Both the position numbers and the translations under genes were made by a program. This document shows, piece after piece, positions 29,788 to 40,476 of a stretch of 64,000 nucleotides of DNA. The stretch is from assembly GCA_030148985.1 (NCBI GenBank), contig JASBSJ010000044.1, forward strand, positions 19,007-83,006, written 5' to 3'. The notes under the pieces were generated by a model. The model did not search any database, was not told the DNA's origin, and was given only the letters and a program-made list of their open reading frames with translations. Position 1 is the stretch's first letter, and every line of letters starts with the position of its first letter. The DNA is from Sphingopyxis sp. GTDB taxonomy: Bacteria; Pseudomonadota; Alphaproteobacteria; Sphingomonadales; Sphingomonadaceae.

Positions 29788-31713
29788 TCAATAACGGACG
29801 GTGACGAGCAGGCGCGCACGCCGGGGTTCGTTATAGGCAAGAGTTTCGGAGCCGTTCACGTCCCACGCAAAGCTGTTGAGAAGATTCAGCACCTGCGCGC
29901 GAACGACTGCATCATTTTGTCCGAGTTTGAAACCGAACCGAAAGCCGGCGTTTACCGTCGTTTGTCGCTCGACCTTGAGCTGCGTTCCATCGAGCGAAGC
30001 GCGACTTTGCCCCGCGCGGGCGCCGACATGCAGGAGCCCGGCATCGACGCTGAGGCCCTTTACCCCCGGGATGGCGAAGTCGGCATTCACTATTCCGCGG
30101 ATCCGGGGAACGGCGACCGGCCGGAGTGGATCCGCCGCCGCGTCGTCGGCGCTGGTAAGTTCAGGGTCGAGAAGGACGGCGCCCGCCACGAGCTGCAAGC
30201 CCGGTACGACACGCCCGGCAAGCGAAAATTCGACGCCGCGATGCCGAACATCGCCGATAAAGCGATAGACATTGTCCCGCGCATCGACGCCGGCGTACGG
30301 CTTGCGGCTGTCGAAGGCGGCGAGAAACAGGCTGAGATCTTTCCGGATGGACCAGCGCAGGCCGACCTCGGCCTGCTTCACCATGATCGCGTTCAAAATC
30401 TCGTTGCGGTTCGCCGCCGAATTGGGTGCGACCCCCGCCTCTTCGAGCCCGCGCGAATAGCTTCCGAAAAGCTCGAAATCGGGCGCGATCGCGAAGCTGC
30501 CGCCGAGATTGTAAAGGAAAGGCGCTTGGGAAACCTTGTCGGTGGCGGCCGGTCCGCTGAAGCGTTTCGAATAAAATGACTTCAAGAGGCCGGCGTTGAT
30601 TCGCGCGCGCGTCCCGATCGATCCGCGGTAGCCGATCCCGAAGCCAATCTGCGTCACGCCGACACGCTGATCGGCCGCAAGCAGGTCCAGATCGGGCTCG
30701 GCAATGTCCGCGGGGCGGTCACCCAGCGAAGGTGCGTCCAGAAGCAGCGATTGCGCGCCGCCGAATCGCGCTGTCGAGCGGCGGTAACGGACCGTCGCGT
30801 CGAACCGATGCGTCGCGCCCGTGCGCGGCACTTCGAGATGGGAGCGAAGTTCGGAGGACCAGGCCGTCGATCGTTGTTGCGGCACCGCGACAAGATACCC
30901 CGCGGCGTTACCATCGCCGTCGCTTTGAAAAAACTGGGCAAACGACCGGGTCGGATCTTCCTGGCCGAACGATAGCGTCGCGCCGATTCCGCTATGCGCC
31001 GTCAGTTCGTGATCCAGAAGAAGACCCCCGATTCGGCGTTGACCCTCGTCGAACGCCCACTTCTGGCCCAGGTAATTGCCCCGCTCGATACGCGGAGGAA
31101 GCGTGCTGTCGGTCGGGATAACGCGGAATTCTCCGCGCCGCCGGTACTGATATTCGCCCGCGAACAATTGTGCGCGGGTCGCCCCGCTCGAAACGCGCGC
31201 GATGCCTCCGACAAGAAAATCCTCGCCGCCCTTGCCGCCCTGCGCGTTGCGGACGTCGAAATTGCGCGACACGCCGATCGAGTAGCTCGACCGGCCGGAA
31301 GGAGACCCGTGGCGCAGGTTGAGTTCGGCGATCGGCTGGCCATAGACGTCATAGGTCACGGTCAACAGGCTTTTTTCGCCCGGAAGCGGATCGCGCAGGC
31401 GGTAATCGACCACCCCCGACGGGCCGGGCAAAAGCGTTCCGATCGTATTATAGCCGATACGGACGGTGCTGCTGTCGATGAAGAAATTGCTGACGCCCGA
31501 ATTCTTCACGAAGTAAGTGCCGTTCAGCCGGTAATTCCCCGCGGCCTCAAGGCTGAAGCCCCGGACGGAGCGTTCATCATAGAGACCGATCGCCTCGTCG
31601 CCGCGTTTGTGTCCGAACGCATCGCCGGCCGATTTGACCGGGTTGGCGTCGGCCTGTGCCCGGGCAGTGCCGGGCGCGACACACAGGATGATGATGGCGA
31701 AAACTTGACGCAT
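29788..31713 (-). CDS. TonB-dependent receptor, short N-terminal plug region
   Basis: 641 aa; RSVRGFSLEAAGNYRLNGTYFVKNSGVSNFFIDSSTVRIGYN, RHRGVEFSLAGRV, C-terminal ARLLVTVRY. Confidence 0.85.
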   Translation of the reverse strand: MRQVFAIIILCVAPGTARAQADANPVKSAGDAFGHKRGDEAIGLYDERSVRGFSLEAAGNYRLNGTYFVKNSGVSNFFIDSSTVRIGYNTIGTLLPGPSGVVDYRLRDPLPGEKSLLTVTYDVYGQPIAELNLRHGSPSGRSSYSIGVSRNFDVRNAQGGKGGEDFLVGGIARVSSGATRAQLFAGEYQYRRRGEFRVIPTDSTLPPRIERGNYLGQKWAFDEGQRRIGGLLLDHELTAHSGIGATLSFGQEDPTRSFAQFFQSDGDGNAAGYLVAVPQQRSTAWSSELRSHLEVPRTGATHRFDATVRYRRSTARFGGAQSLLLDAPSLGDRPADIAEPDLDLLAADQRVGVTQIGFGIGYRGSIGTRARINAGLLKSFYSKRFSGPAATDKVSQAPFLYNLGGSFAIAPDFELFGSYSRGLEEAGVAPNSAANRNEILNAIMVKQAEVGLRWSIRKDLSLFLAAFDSRKPYAGVDARDNVYRFIGDVRHRGVEFSLAGRVVPGLQLVAGAVLLDPELTSADDAAADPLRPVAVPRIRGIVNADFAIPGVKGLSVDAGLLHVGARAGQSRASLDGTQLKVERQTTVNAGFRFGFKLGQNDAVVRAQVLNLLNSFAWDVNGSETLAYNEPRRARLLVTVRY

Positions 31714-31795
31714 TTGATTACCCTCCGTTTGGAGGGCGCCGCTTGGCAGGTGAAGCCGGAACGCAATATCCGCTTCTTGCGGTCAAATATGGGAA

Positions 31796-31871
<76 letters not shown>

Positions 31872-31913
31872 GTCTTGCGCCCCCTAAGCATTTTTCGGGC
31901 GGATGGAAACATC

Positions 31914-32795
31914 TCAAATAATGCCAAAGGTCCAGCCTTCGGTACGGGCCAGGGCGTCGGATAGCGGGGTAGGGGCCCAGCGGGCCGGATCGGAAGCAAT
32001 GTCGCGCAGCCACGCGGCGGTGAGCAGCGCGTCGGCGGCATGGTCGCTGACGGGTCCGGCGATGCCGGCGGGCGGCGATCCGAGCGCGGCGAGCGCGGTG
32101 TCGAGCGCGGCGCCGTCGCGAATCTTGCTGCGCCCCGGTGCGAGCCCCGCGGCGCGCGCGGCAAGGCTGGTATAGATTTCGGCGAGCAGCGGGCCGGTCG
32201 TCGGCACCGGATCGAGCGGCCAGAGCGGGATGCGGCCGCGCAGGCGGTGGAGCAGCCGCATTCCCGAAAGGCTCGCCTTGCCGACCTGCGCCGCGCCGAC
32301 GAGGTTGAAATTGCTGACGCTCGCGGCCTGTCTTGTCGCGCGCTGATGCTGTTCGACGACGCGCAGCCGCCCCGCGCCGGGCGCGAACAGGTCGCCAACC
32401 TCGCCGCGGCCATGGCGAAAATGGCGCCGTGCTTCGGGGTGGCGCAGGAAAGCGCCCGCCTCATAATGCGAGTCGGCGCGCGCCAGCCGCTCGACGAGCG
32501 ACCAGAGCGCGGGCATGTCGGCGGGGCTTTCGTCCCATTCGGGAAAATAGCCGCCGTGGTCTGCAAAGGCGAAGGCGGCCGAAAAGTCGAAGCCGATCAG
32601 CATGTCGGCGCCGGTTTCGGCGACGCCCTCCAGCCACGCCAATATCTCGGCGCGCGACCAGATATGGCCGGGACGCACCAGCGCCGGGGCATCGCGACCG
32701 CTGGCGACGGCGAGCGCGATGCCGCGCTGGCGTTCGCCGCGCGCGCCCGACCAGTCGAGGGCGGCGAAATGGGTGAAACGACGCATTGCGGCCAT
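31914..32795 (-). CDS. conserved hypothetical protein (possible DUF429/RNase H-fold)
   Basis: 293 aa; AALDWSGARGERQRGIALAV start and ADMLIGFDFSAAFAF. Confidence 0.6.
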   Translation of the reverse strand: MAAMRRFTHFAALDWSGARGERQRGIALAVASGRDAPALVRPGHIWSRAEILAWLEGVAETGADMLIGFDFSAAFAFADHGGYFPEWDESPADMPALWSLVERLARADSHYEAGAFLRHPEARRHFRHGRGEVGDLFAPGAGRLRVVEQHQRATRQAASVSNFNLVGAAQVGKASLSGMRLLHRLRGRIPLWPLDPVPTTGPLLAEIYTSLAARAAGLAPGRSKIRDGAALDTALAALGSPPAGIAGPVSDHAADALLTAAWLRDIASDPARWAPTPLSDALARTEGWTFGII

Positions 32796-32827
32796 CTAAC
32801 GCCCCGATGGCGCTTGCACAAAGGGCG

Positions 32828-33421
32828 ATGGCATCCCACATGCCCCTCATGCTGATCGAAACCGAATCGACGCCGAATCCCGCGACGCTCAAATTCCTGC
32901 CCGGCCGGGCGGTGATGGAGACGGGCACCCGCGACTTTGCGAGCCCCGAAGAGGCCGAGGCCTCGCCGCTCGCGAGCGCGCTCTTTTCGCTGGGCGATGT
33001 CACCGGCGTGTTCTTCGGCCGCGATTTTGTCTCGGTGACGATCGCCCCCGGTGCCGAATGGGCCGATGTGAAGCCCGACATTCTTGGCGTCGTCATGGAC
33101 CATTTCCTGGCCGACGTGCCGCTGTTCAACGCCGCGAGCGCCGGTTTTTCGGTGCCGCCGGAGGATGCGGGCTTTGCCGACGATCCCGCCGACGCCGACA
33201 TCATCGACCAGATCAAGGAACTGATCGAGACGCGCGTGCGCCCCGCGGTGGCCAACGACGGCGGTGACATCGTCTATCGCGGTTTCGACAAGGGCAATGT
33301 GTACCTCAAGATGCAGGGCGCCTGCGCCGGATGCCCGTCCTCGACCGCGACGCTGAAAAATGGCATCGAATCGCTCTTGAAACATTATGTGCCCGAGGTA
33401 ACGGCGGTTCACGCCGTCTGA
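32828..33421 (+). CDS. NifU family Fe-S scaffold/carrier protein (Nfu type)
   Basis: MLIETESTPNPATLKFLPGRAV; MQGACAGCPSSTATLKNGIESLLKHYVPEV (CxxC). Confidence 0.93.
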   Translation: MASHMPLMLIETESTPNPATLKFLPGRAVMETGTRDFASPEEAEASPLASALFSLGDVTGVFFGRDFVSVTIAPGAEWADVKPDILGVVMDHFLADVPLFNAASAGFSVPPEDAGFADDPADADIIDQIKELIETRVRPAVANDGGDIVYRGFDKGNVYLKMQGACAGCPSSTATLKNGIESLLKHYVPEVTAVHAV

Positions 33422-33446
33422 CCGACCCGTTTCAGGAGATTATCTT

Positions 33447-34040
33447 ATGAGCGAGCCGCTTTCCGACAGCGCCCTCGACCAGCTGTTTCGCACCGCGCGC
33501 ACCTATAATGGCTATCTCGACAAGCCGGTTTCCCAGGCGCAGCTTCACGCGATCTGGGATTTGATGAAATTCGGGCCGACGAGCGCGAACAGCCTGCCGG
33601 CGCGGATTATCTGGTGCGTGTCGGATGCGGCAAAGGCCAGGCTCGCGGCGCTCGCGATCCCCGGCAACAAGGAAAAAATCCTTGCCGCGCCGGTCACCGC
33701 GATCATCGGCATGGACCTTGAGTTCTACGAACATCTGCCCGAATTTTTCCCGCACACCGACGCGCGCAGCTGGTTTGCGGGCAATGACGCGCTCGCCGAG
33801 ACGACCGCGTTCCGCAATTCGAGCCTGCAAGGCGCCTATTTCATCCTCGCCGCGCGTGCGCTCGGCCTTGATACCGGGCCGATGTCGGGGTTCGACAATG
33901 ATGCGGTCGACAAGGAATTTTTTGCCGATCAGCCCAAGGTGAAGAGCAATTTCATCTCGACGCTCGGCTATGGCGACCCGGCGACGATCTTTGACCGCAG
34001 CCCGCGTCCGGGCTTCGAGCGTTTCAACCGCCTTGTCTGA
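33447..34040 (+). CDS. malonic semialdehyde reductase / RutE-HadB family nitroreductase
   Basis: RTYNGYLDKPVSQAQLHAIWDLMKFGPTSANSLPARI; GPMSGFDNDAVDKEFF. Confidence 0.88.
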   Translation: MSEPLSDSALDQLFRTARTYNGYLDKPVSQAQLHAIWDLMKFGPTSANSLPARIIWCVSDAAKARLAALAIPGNKEKILAAPVTAIIGMDLEFYEHLPEFFPHTDARSWFAGNDALAETTAFRNSSLQGAYFILAARALGLDTGPMSGFDNDAVDKEFFADQPKVKSNFISTLGYGDPATIFDRSPRPGFERFNRLV

Positions 34041-34659
34041 CGAGCGAACGCTCGTCATCGATTGCGCCAGCGAAGCCTGCTCGGTCGCGCTGGTGGCGGG
34101 CGGGCGCGTCGTCGATTTTCGCCATGAAGTGATCGGGCGCGGCCACGCGGAGCGTCTCGTGCCGCTGATCGCCGAGCTGGCGGACGGCGGGCGCGCCGAT
34201 GCAATCGCGGTCGGCTGCGGCCCCGGAAGCTTTGCCGGTGTGCGGATCGGCGTTGCGGCCGCGCGCGCGCTCGCGCTCGGCTGGCAGGTGCCCGCGCAGG
34301 GCTTTTCGACGCTCGCACTCGTTGCGGCGGCGGCCGCCGATGCGATTGCCGAAGCTCGCGGCGCGCTCGTCGTGATGGAGGGGGGTCACGGCCAATGGTT
34401 CGTCCAGCCCTTTGCCGCCGACCTGTCGCCGCGCGCCGACGTTCGCTCGCTGCTGCCCGACGCGGCGGCGGCGCTGGACGACGCGCTGGTCGTCGGCAAT
34501 CGTGCCGAGGCGTTTGTCGCGCGGCGCGGGACGGCGCGCGCGCTGGCGGTGCTGCCCGATGCGCGCGCGTTCCTGCGCCTGCCGCCCGCCGCGCTGATCG
34601 AGCGGCCGAGCCCGATCTATGGCCGCGCGCCTGACGCCAAGCCGATGAGCGGCGCGTGA
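34033..34659 (+). CDS. tsaB: tRNA threonylcarbamoyladenosine biosynthesis protein TsaB (likely TTG start)
   Basis: LVIDCASEACSVALVAGG; IAVGCGPGSFAGVRIGVAAARALALG. Confidence 0.9.
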   Translation: MSDERTLVIDCASEACSVALVAGGRVVDFRHEVIGRGHAERLVPLIAELADGGRADAIAVGCGPGSFAGVRIGVAAARALALGWQVPAQGFSTLALVAAAAADAIAEARGALVVMEGGHGQWFVQPFAADLSPRADVRSLLPDAAAALDDALVVGNRAEAFVARRGTARALAVLPDARAFLRLPPAALIERPSPIYGRAPDAKPMSGA

Positions 34660-35132
34660 CCGAGACGATCCGCATTGCCACCGCGCGCGTCGGCGATGTC
34701 GCCGCCGCGATGCGTGTGATGGAAGCGGCCTTCAACCCCGTTTATGGCGAGGCGTGGAGTACGGCGCAGCTCCTGACCTTGTTCGCGTTGCCCTCGGCGC
34801 GCGTCGCGATCGCCTGGGACGGTGAACGCGCGTGCGGCTTTTCCGCCGCGCGAATGGCCGGGCCGGAAAGCGAGCTTCTGCTGCTCGCGGTCGATCCCGC
34901 GGATCGCGGACGCGGGATCGGCAAGCGGCTGATGGACGATTGGCAGGCGTGGGCGGCGGAGCAGGGCGCCGAAGACTATTTCCTTGAAATGCGGGCCGAT
35001 AATGACGCGGTTCATCTGTATGAACGCGCAGGTTTTTCGGAATGTGGACGTCGTGCTGCCTATTATCGCGGACAGGATGGCGTGATGCGCGATGCCATTA
35101 CGATGCGCCGATGTAATGGCAATTCGCGTTGA
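34656..35132 (+). CDS. rimI: ribosomal protein alanine N-acetyltransferase RimI
   Basis: GNAT motifs LLLAVDPADRGRGIGKRLMDDW and FLEMRADNDAVHLYERAGFSECGRRAAYY; follows tsaB. Confidence 0.9.
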   Translation: MTETIRIATARVGDVAAAMRVMEAAFNPVYGEAWSTAQLLTLFALPSARVAIAWDGERACGFSAARMAGPESELLLLAVDPADRGRGIGKRLMDDWQAWAAEQGAEDYFLEMRADNDAVHLYERAGFSECGRRAAYYRGQDGVMRDAITMRRCNGNSR

Positions 35133-35239
35133 TCGGGCGTTGCGCAATTGCATCCAAAGTGGCACTAAATCCGCAGGCGAAAGGATAAACAATATTCGCC
35201 GTCCCGACTTTCGGGAAAGCCAAAAACAAGGAACGTCTC

Positions 35240-35674
35240 ATGTCCGACCCAACCGACACCAATGAAATGCTCGTTACGCTGACGGCCGATATTGTTGCTG
35301 CGCATGTCAGCAACAACAGCGTCGCCATTTCCGATCTTTCATTGCTCATCAACAATGTCCACGCGGCGCTTTCGGGCCTGGGCAGCGCGCCCGTGGTCGA
35401 GGAAAAGCCGGTGCCCGCGGTGTCGATCCGCGCGTCGGTGAAGCCCGACTATATCGTGTGCCTCGAAGACGGCAAAAAGCTGAAGATGCTGCGCCGTCAC
35501 CTGATGACGCATTATGGCATGACCCCCGACGACTATCGCACGAAATGGGGCCTTCCCGCCGACTATCCGATGGTCGCGCCCAACTACGCCGAAAAGCGCC
35601 GCGCGCTGGCGAAGGAAATCGGCCTTGGTACCAAGGGTCGCGGCGGCGGGCGTCGCCGCAAGACCAAGGTGTAA
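35240..35674 (+). CDS. mucR: MucR/Ros family transcriptional regulator
   Basis: [62 protein letters not shown]. Confidence 0.95.
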   Translation: MSDPTDTNEMLVTLTADIVAAHVSNNSVAISDLSLLINNVHAALSGLGSAPVVEEKPVPAVSIRASVKPDYIVCLEDGKKLKMLRRHLMTHYGMTPDDYRTKWGLPADYPMVAPNYAEKRRALAKEIGLGTKGRGGGRRRKTKV

Positions 35675-35806
35675 GCGTTTGCGAATGATCGCCTCGCGGG
35701 GCAGGGAAGGGCGGCGTCGTAGGGGTGCCGCCCTTGTTCTATCCGCGGCGCGTGCCTATACACGTTAACAACGACAAACACCGCTGCAACGGCAGGAAAG
35801 GCGAGC

Positions 35807-36232
35807 ATGCCCGGCAATATCGATCTAGAGGCTCTGTGCCACGAAAAGGGGCTGCGCATCACCGAACAGCGCCGCATCATCGCGCGCGTTATCTCGGATT
35901 CGGAGGATCATCCCGATGTCGAGACGCTCTATGATCGCGCGTCAAAGATCGACAGCGGCATTTCGATTGCCACCGTTTACCGCACCGTGCGGCTGTTCGA
36001 AGAAGCGGGCATCCTCGACCGTCACGATTTCGGCGACGGCCGCTCGCGCTACGAAGCTGCGCCCGAGGCGCATCACGATCATCTGATCGACGTCGAAACG
36101 GGCAAGGTGATCGAATTCGTCGATCCCGAGCTGGAGGCGTTGCAAAAGGTGATCGCCGAACGGCTGGGCTTCCGCCTCGTCGATCACCGCATGGAGCTTT
36201 ACGGTGTCGCCATCGATCGCAAGCGCGACTGA
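35807..36232 (+). CDS. fur: Fur family transcriptional regulator
   Basis: GLRITEQRRIIARVISDSEDHPDVETLYDRAS; ISIATVYRTVRLFEEAGIL. Confidence 0.93.
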   Translation: MPGNIDLEALCHEKGLRITEQRRIIARVISDSEDHPDVETLYDRASKIDSGISIATVYRTVRLFEEAGILDRHDFGDGRSRYEAAPEAHHDHLIDVETGKVIEFVDPELEALQKVIAERLGFRLVDHRMELYGVAIDRKRD

Positions 36233-36989
36233 TCGCTCCTCGATCACCTGGCGGACAATTGTCCGCCTGGCGCTGATGGTGCTGACGCTCCTTTTTCTGA
36301 TCGTCCCGCATCTTGTCTATCGCGCGCTCGGGCGCCCGTCGCCGATGGTCATGGCCTTTCTCAACGCCGTCGGCTGGATCGCCGGGCTGCGCATCCGCAC
36401 CACGGGAACGCGGCTTCGGCGCGACGTATTGTTCGTCTCCAACCATGTCAGCTGGCTCGACATATTGGCGCTTGGCGGCGCGGCGCGGTCGGCCTTTGTG
36501 TCGAAGGCAGAGGTCGGGACGACCCCGCTCGTCGGCTGGCTCGCCGACCAGAATCACACCGTCTATGTCCAGCGCGAGGCGCGGCGCGAGATTCACAGCC
36601 AGGCCAACGATCTCCGCAATGCGCTGGCGCGCGGCCGCCCGGTGACTTTGTTCCCCGAAGGCACGACCGGCCCCGGCGACGGCCTGCTCCCCTTTCGCCC
36701 CTCGCTGCTTCAGGCGGTGATCCCGACGCCGCCGCGGCTGCGCGTCCAGCCCGTGTTCCTCGACTATGGCGCGGAGGCGAACGACATCGCCTGGCTCGAT
36801 CCCGAATCGGGACTCGACAATTTCAAGCGGCTGCTCGCGCGCAAGCGGCCGGTGCAACTGACGATCCATTATCTCGAGCCGCTGCCCGATGCGGTCGAGG
36901 CCGACCGCAAGCTGCTCGCCGAGGCCGCGCGCACCGCGATTGCAGCCGAAATCGCGCGCCCTTCCGCCGCGCCGCCGCATCGCCTATAG
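36204..36989 (+). CDS. lysophospholipid acyltransferase (PlsC-like)
   Basis: [13 protein letters not shown] and [17 protein letters not shown] motifs. Confidence 0.92.
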   Translation: MSPSIASATDRSSITWRTIVRLALMVLTLLFLIVPHLVYRALGRPSPMVMAFLNAVGWIAGLRIRTTGTRLRRDVLFVSNHVSWLDILALGGAARSAFVSKAEVGTTPLVGWLADQNHTVYVQREARREIHSQANDLRNALARGRPVTLFPEGTTGPGDGLLPFRPSLLQAVIPTPPRLRVQPVFLDYGAEANDIAWLDPESGLDNFKRLLARKRPVQLTIHYLEPLPDAVEADRKLLAEAARTAIAAEIARPSAAPPHRL

Positions 36990-36996
36990 CGCGCCG

Positions 36997-38343
36997 ATGA
37001 AATCCGACTCGTCCAAGAATTTCGGCAAAACCTTTCACGTCAAATCCTTCGGCTGCCAGATGAACGTCTATGACGGCGAGCGCATGGCCGAGATGCTGGG
37101 CGCCGAGGGCTATGTGCCCGCCGCGGACGGCGCCGACGCCGATCTGGTCGTGCTCAACACCTGCCACATCCGCGAAAAGGCGGCCGAAAAAGTCTATTCA
37201 GACATCGGCCGCCTGAAGCGCGCGGATGGCAGCACGCCGACGATCGCCGTCGCCGGCTGCGTTGCGCAGGCCGAGGGCGCCGAAATCGCGCGCCGCGCGC
37301 CGTCGGTCGATGTTGTGGTGGGCCCTCAGGCCTATCACCGCCTGCCCGAGCTGATCGCGCGCGCCGAGCGGGGCGAGAAGGCGGTCGACCTCGACATGCC
37401 GCTCGAAAGCAAGTTCGGCGCGCTGCCGAAGCGCAGCGGAAACCAGCGCCCGACCGCCTTCCTGACGGTGCAGGAAGGCTGCGACAAATTCTGCACTTAT
37501 TGCGTCGTCCCCTATACGCGCGGCGCCGAAATCAGCCGACCCTTCGCCGACCTGATCGCCGAGGCGCGCGCGTTGGTGGCAGGCGGGGTCCGCGAGATCA
37601 CGCTGCTGGGGCAGAACGTCAACGCCTGGGACGGTGAGGATGACCAGGGCCGCACCATCGGCCTCGACGGGCTGATCCGCGAACTGGCGAAAGAGGATGG
37701 GCTGGAGCGCATCCGCTACACGACCAGCCACCCGAACGACATGACCGACGGGTTGATCGCCGCGCATGGCGAGGTCGACAAGCTGATGCCCTTTCTCCAC
37801 CTGCCGGTGCAGGCGGGCAGCGACCGCATCCTCGCCGCGATGAACCGCAGCCACAGCGTCGAATCCTATCTGAAGGTCATCGAGCGCGTCCGCCAAGCGC
37901 GCCCCGACATCGCAATCTCGGGCGATTTCATCGTCGGCTTCCCCGGCGAAAGCGAGGCGGATTTCGCGGCGACGCTCGCGATCGTGCGCGCCACCCGCTA
38001 TGCGATGGCGTACAGCTTCAAATATTCGCGCCGCCCCGGCACCCCCGCGGCGACGATGGACGATCAGGTCGACGAAGCGGTGATGAACGATCGCCTCCAG
38101 CGCCTGCAAGCCTTGCTCAACGAGCAGCAGCAGGCGTTCAATGAAACGACCGTCGGCCGCACCACCCGCCTGCTGCTCGAACGCACGGGCAAGCGCGACG
38201 GCCAGCTGATCGGCAAGTCGCCGTGGCTCCAGTCGGTCCATGTCATCGCGCCGGGCCTCGCGATCGGTGATATGATTGACGTGCGCATCACCTCGGCGGG
38301 CCCCAACAGCCTGGGCGCCGAGCCGCTCATGGCGGTCGCCTAG
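36997..38343 (+). CDS. miaB: tRNA-2-methylthio-N6-dimethylallyladenosine synthase MiaB
   Basis: [42 protein letters not shown]-like C-terminus. Confidence 0.97.
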   Translation: MKSDSSKNFGKTFHVKSFGCQMNVYDGERMAEMLGAEGYVPAADGADADLVVLNTCHIREKAAEKVYSDIGRLKRADGSTPTIAVAGCVAQAEGAEIARRAPSVDVVVGPQAYHRLPELIARAERGEKAVDLDMPLESKFGALPKRSGNQRPTAFLTVQEGCDKFCTYCVVPYTRGAEISRPFADLIAEARALVAGGVREITLLGQNVNAWDGEDDQGRTIGLDGLIRELAKEDGLERIRYTTSHPNDMTDGLIAAHGEVDKLMPFLHLPVQAGSDRILAAMNRSHSVESYLKVIERVRQARPDIAISGDFIVGFPGESEADFAATLAIVRATRYAMAYSFKYSRRPGTPAATMDDQVDEAVMNDRLQRLQALLNEQQQAFNETTVGRTTRLLLERTGKRDGQLIGKSPWLQSVHVIAPGLAIGDMIDVRITSAGPNSLGAEPLMAVA

Positions 38344-38360
38344 TGGCGGTTTGGAAAGGC

Positions 38361-38390
38361 CGTGCCCCTGCGAAGGCAGGGGCCCATCTC
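38361..38390. repeat. short palindromic intergenic element
   Basis: GCCCCTGCGAAGGCAGGGGCCCATCTC hairpin downstream of miaB. Confidence 0.5.
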
Positions 38391-38493
38391 CTTTCGTCGA
38401 ATTTCGAGAGCATCGGTTATGGACTCCCGTCTTCGCGCGAGTACACAGGTTACTGTTGATCGAAGGAGCCCTGCCCACGTGTCCAAACGCCCG

Positions 38494-39486
38494 ATGACCG
38501 CCGCTGCCCCCGCCGAACCCGGCGATCGCGTTCGACTGACGGCCGAATTTGAACGGACACAATTGCTAGGCATCCTCTTCGGCGAGTTCGACCGGAACCT
38601 CGTCGCGATCGAAAACCGCCTCGGCGTCTATATCTCGGCGCGCGGCAACCGCGTGCAGATCGAAGGCGAGGCCGAAGCCGCCGCGCGCGCGCGCGACGTG
38701 CTCACCGATCTTTATGACCGCATCGAAAAGGGGCAGGAGGTCGACGCGGGCATGGTCGACGGGGTGATCGCGATGTCGGCGCAGCCGACGCTCGACGGCA
38801 TCATTCGCCACGACAAGGACGAAGCGCCGACGGTGATGATCCGCACGCGCAAGAAAACGATCGTCCCGCGCGCGCCCTCGCAGGTCCCCTATATGCAGGC
38901 GCTCGCGCGCGAAGACGTGATCTTTGCGCTCGGCCCCGCGGGCACCGGCAAGACCTATCTCGCGGTGGCGCAGGCGGTGGCACAGCTCATCACCGGCAGC
39001 GTCCAGCGCCTGATCCTCTCGCGCCCCGCGGTTGAGGCGGGCGAGAAGCTGGGCTTCCTGCCTGGCGACATGAAGGAAAAGGTCGATCCCTATCTGCGTC
39101 CGCTCTACGACGCGCTCCACGACTGCCTGCCCGCCGAGCAGGTCGAGCGCCGCATCGCGAGCGGTGAGATCGAGATCGCACCGCTCGCCTTCATGCGCGG
39201 TCGCACGCTCGCCGACGCCTTCATCATCCTCGACGAAGCGCAGAACACGACGATTCCGCAGATGAAAATGTTCCTGACGCGCTTCGGCATGAACAGCCGC
39301 ATGGTCATCTGCGGCGATCCCAAGCAGGTTGACTTGCCGATACCCGCGACTTCGGGCCTCGCCGACGCGGTCGCGCGGCTCGAAGGGCTGGAAGGCATCA
39401 ACGTCAGCCGCTTCACCAGCGCCGATGTCGTCCGCCACCCGATCGTCGGGCGCATCGTCGAAGCCTATGAGGGGCCGGGAAGCTAG
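38494..39486 (+). CDS. phoH: PhoH family protein (start uncertain; GTG 38479 possible)
   Basis: FALGPAGTGKTYLAVAQAVAQL; FIILDEAQNTTIPQMKMFLTRFGMNSRMVICGDPKQVDLP. Confidence 0.95.
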   Translation: MTAAAPAEPGDRVRLTAEFERTQLLGILFGEFDRNLVAIENRLGVYISARGNRVQIEGEAEAAARARDVLTDLYDRIEKGQEVDAGMVDGVIAMSAQPTLDGIIRHDKDEAPTVMIRTRKKTIVPRAPSQVPYMQALAREDVIFALGPAGTGKTYLAVAQAVAQLITGSVQRLILSRPAVEAGEKLGFLPGDMKEKVDPYLRPLYDALHDCLPAEQVERRIASGEIEIAPLAFMRGRTLADAFIILDEAQNTTIPQMKMFLTRFGMNSRMVICGDPKQVDLPIPATSGLADAVARLEGLEGINVSRFTSADVVRHPIVGRIVEAYEGPGS

Positions 39487-39642
39487 GGCGGACGATGCCC
39501 GCTTTGGGTTAAGCAGCGGACGTTCGGACAGTGTTCGCAATCGTTCGAAACCGATCACCCGCATGGAGCCGCCCATCTGGCGTGGACTCGGCCTGCCGCT
39601 GCAGCGCCTTGCGTGCCCGCTGGCAACGGCTACAGATGATCC

Positions 39643-40458
39643 ATGCCTGCGATCCGCCTGTTTGGCCTTCCTACCGACATCAACAGCAGCTTCGAGCGCG
39701 GCGCGGCGGGTGGTCCGGCGGCCATCCGTGCGGCGCTGTGGAGCGACCGGGGCAATATGGCGAGCGAGCTTGGCGGCGAGATCGGCACCGACATCGCCTT
39801 CACCGATGACGGCGACCTGCCGCTCGCCGAACGCACCGTCGAGGATGATGCCGCGATTCGCCGCCATGTTGCGATGCTGTGCGAGGATGGTGAGGTGCCG
39901 CTGGCGCTCGGCGGCGACCATGCGGTGAGTTTTCCGCTCGTCGAAGCCGCCGCAACCTGTTTTGGCCCGCTCCATATCCTGCATATCGACGCGCATCCCG
40001 ACCTTTACGCCGATTTCGAGGGTAATCCGCGGAGCCATGCGTCGCCCTTCGCGCGCATCTGCGAGGCGGGTCATGCAGCGCGGCTGGTGCAGGTGGGTAT
40101 TCGCACGCTGACCAAACATTGCCGTGACCAGGCCGATCGCTTCGGGGTCGAGATCGTCCCGATGGCGGGGTTCACGCCCGACGCGGTGCCGGTGCTGGAC
40201 GGCCCGCTCTATATCTCGATCGACCTCGATGGGATCGATCCGTCCGAGGCGCCGGGCGTCGCGCACCCCGAACCCGGCGGGCTGACGGTGCGTGAGGTGC
40301 TGGCGGTGCTGCACAAGCAGACCGCGCCGATCGTCGGCGCCGACATCGTCGAGCATCATCCCGGCCGCGATGTCGGCGGCGTCACCGCGATCCTCGGCGC
40401 CAAGCTGGTTCGCGAAGTCGCGGCGCTGATCGACCGCAACGGCCCTTACAAGACCTGA
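39643..40458 (+). CDS. agmatinase/arginase family ureohydrolase
   Basis: LALGGDHAVSFPLVEA; ILHIDAHPDLY; ISIDLDGIDPSEAPGVAHPEPGGL. Confidence 0.92.
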   Translation: MPAIRLFGLPTDINSSFERGAAGGPAAIRAALWSDRGNMASELGGEIGTDIAFTDDGDLPLAERTVEDDAAIRRHVAMLCEDGEVPLALGGDHAVSFPLVEAAATCFGPLHILHIDAHPDLYADFEGNPRSHASPFARICEAGHAARLVQVGIRTLTKHCRDQADRFGVEIVPMAGFTPDAVPVLDGPLYISIDLDGIDPSEAPGVAHPEPGGLTVREVLAVLHKQTAPIVGADIVEHHPGRDVGGVTAILGAKLVREVAALIDRNGPYKT

Positions 40459-40476
40459 CCCTTTGAGGAGAGCATC

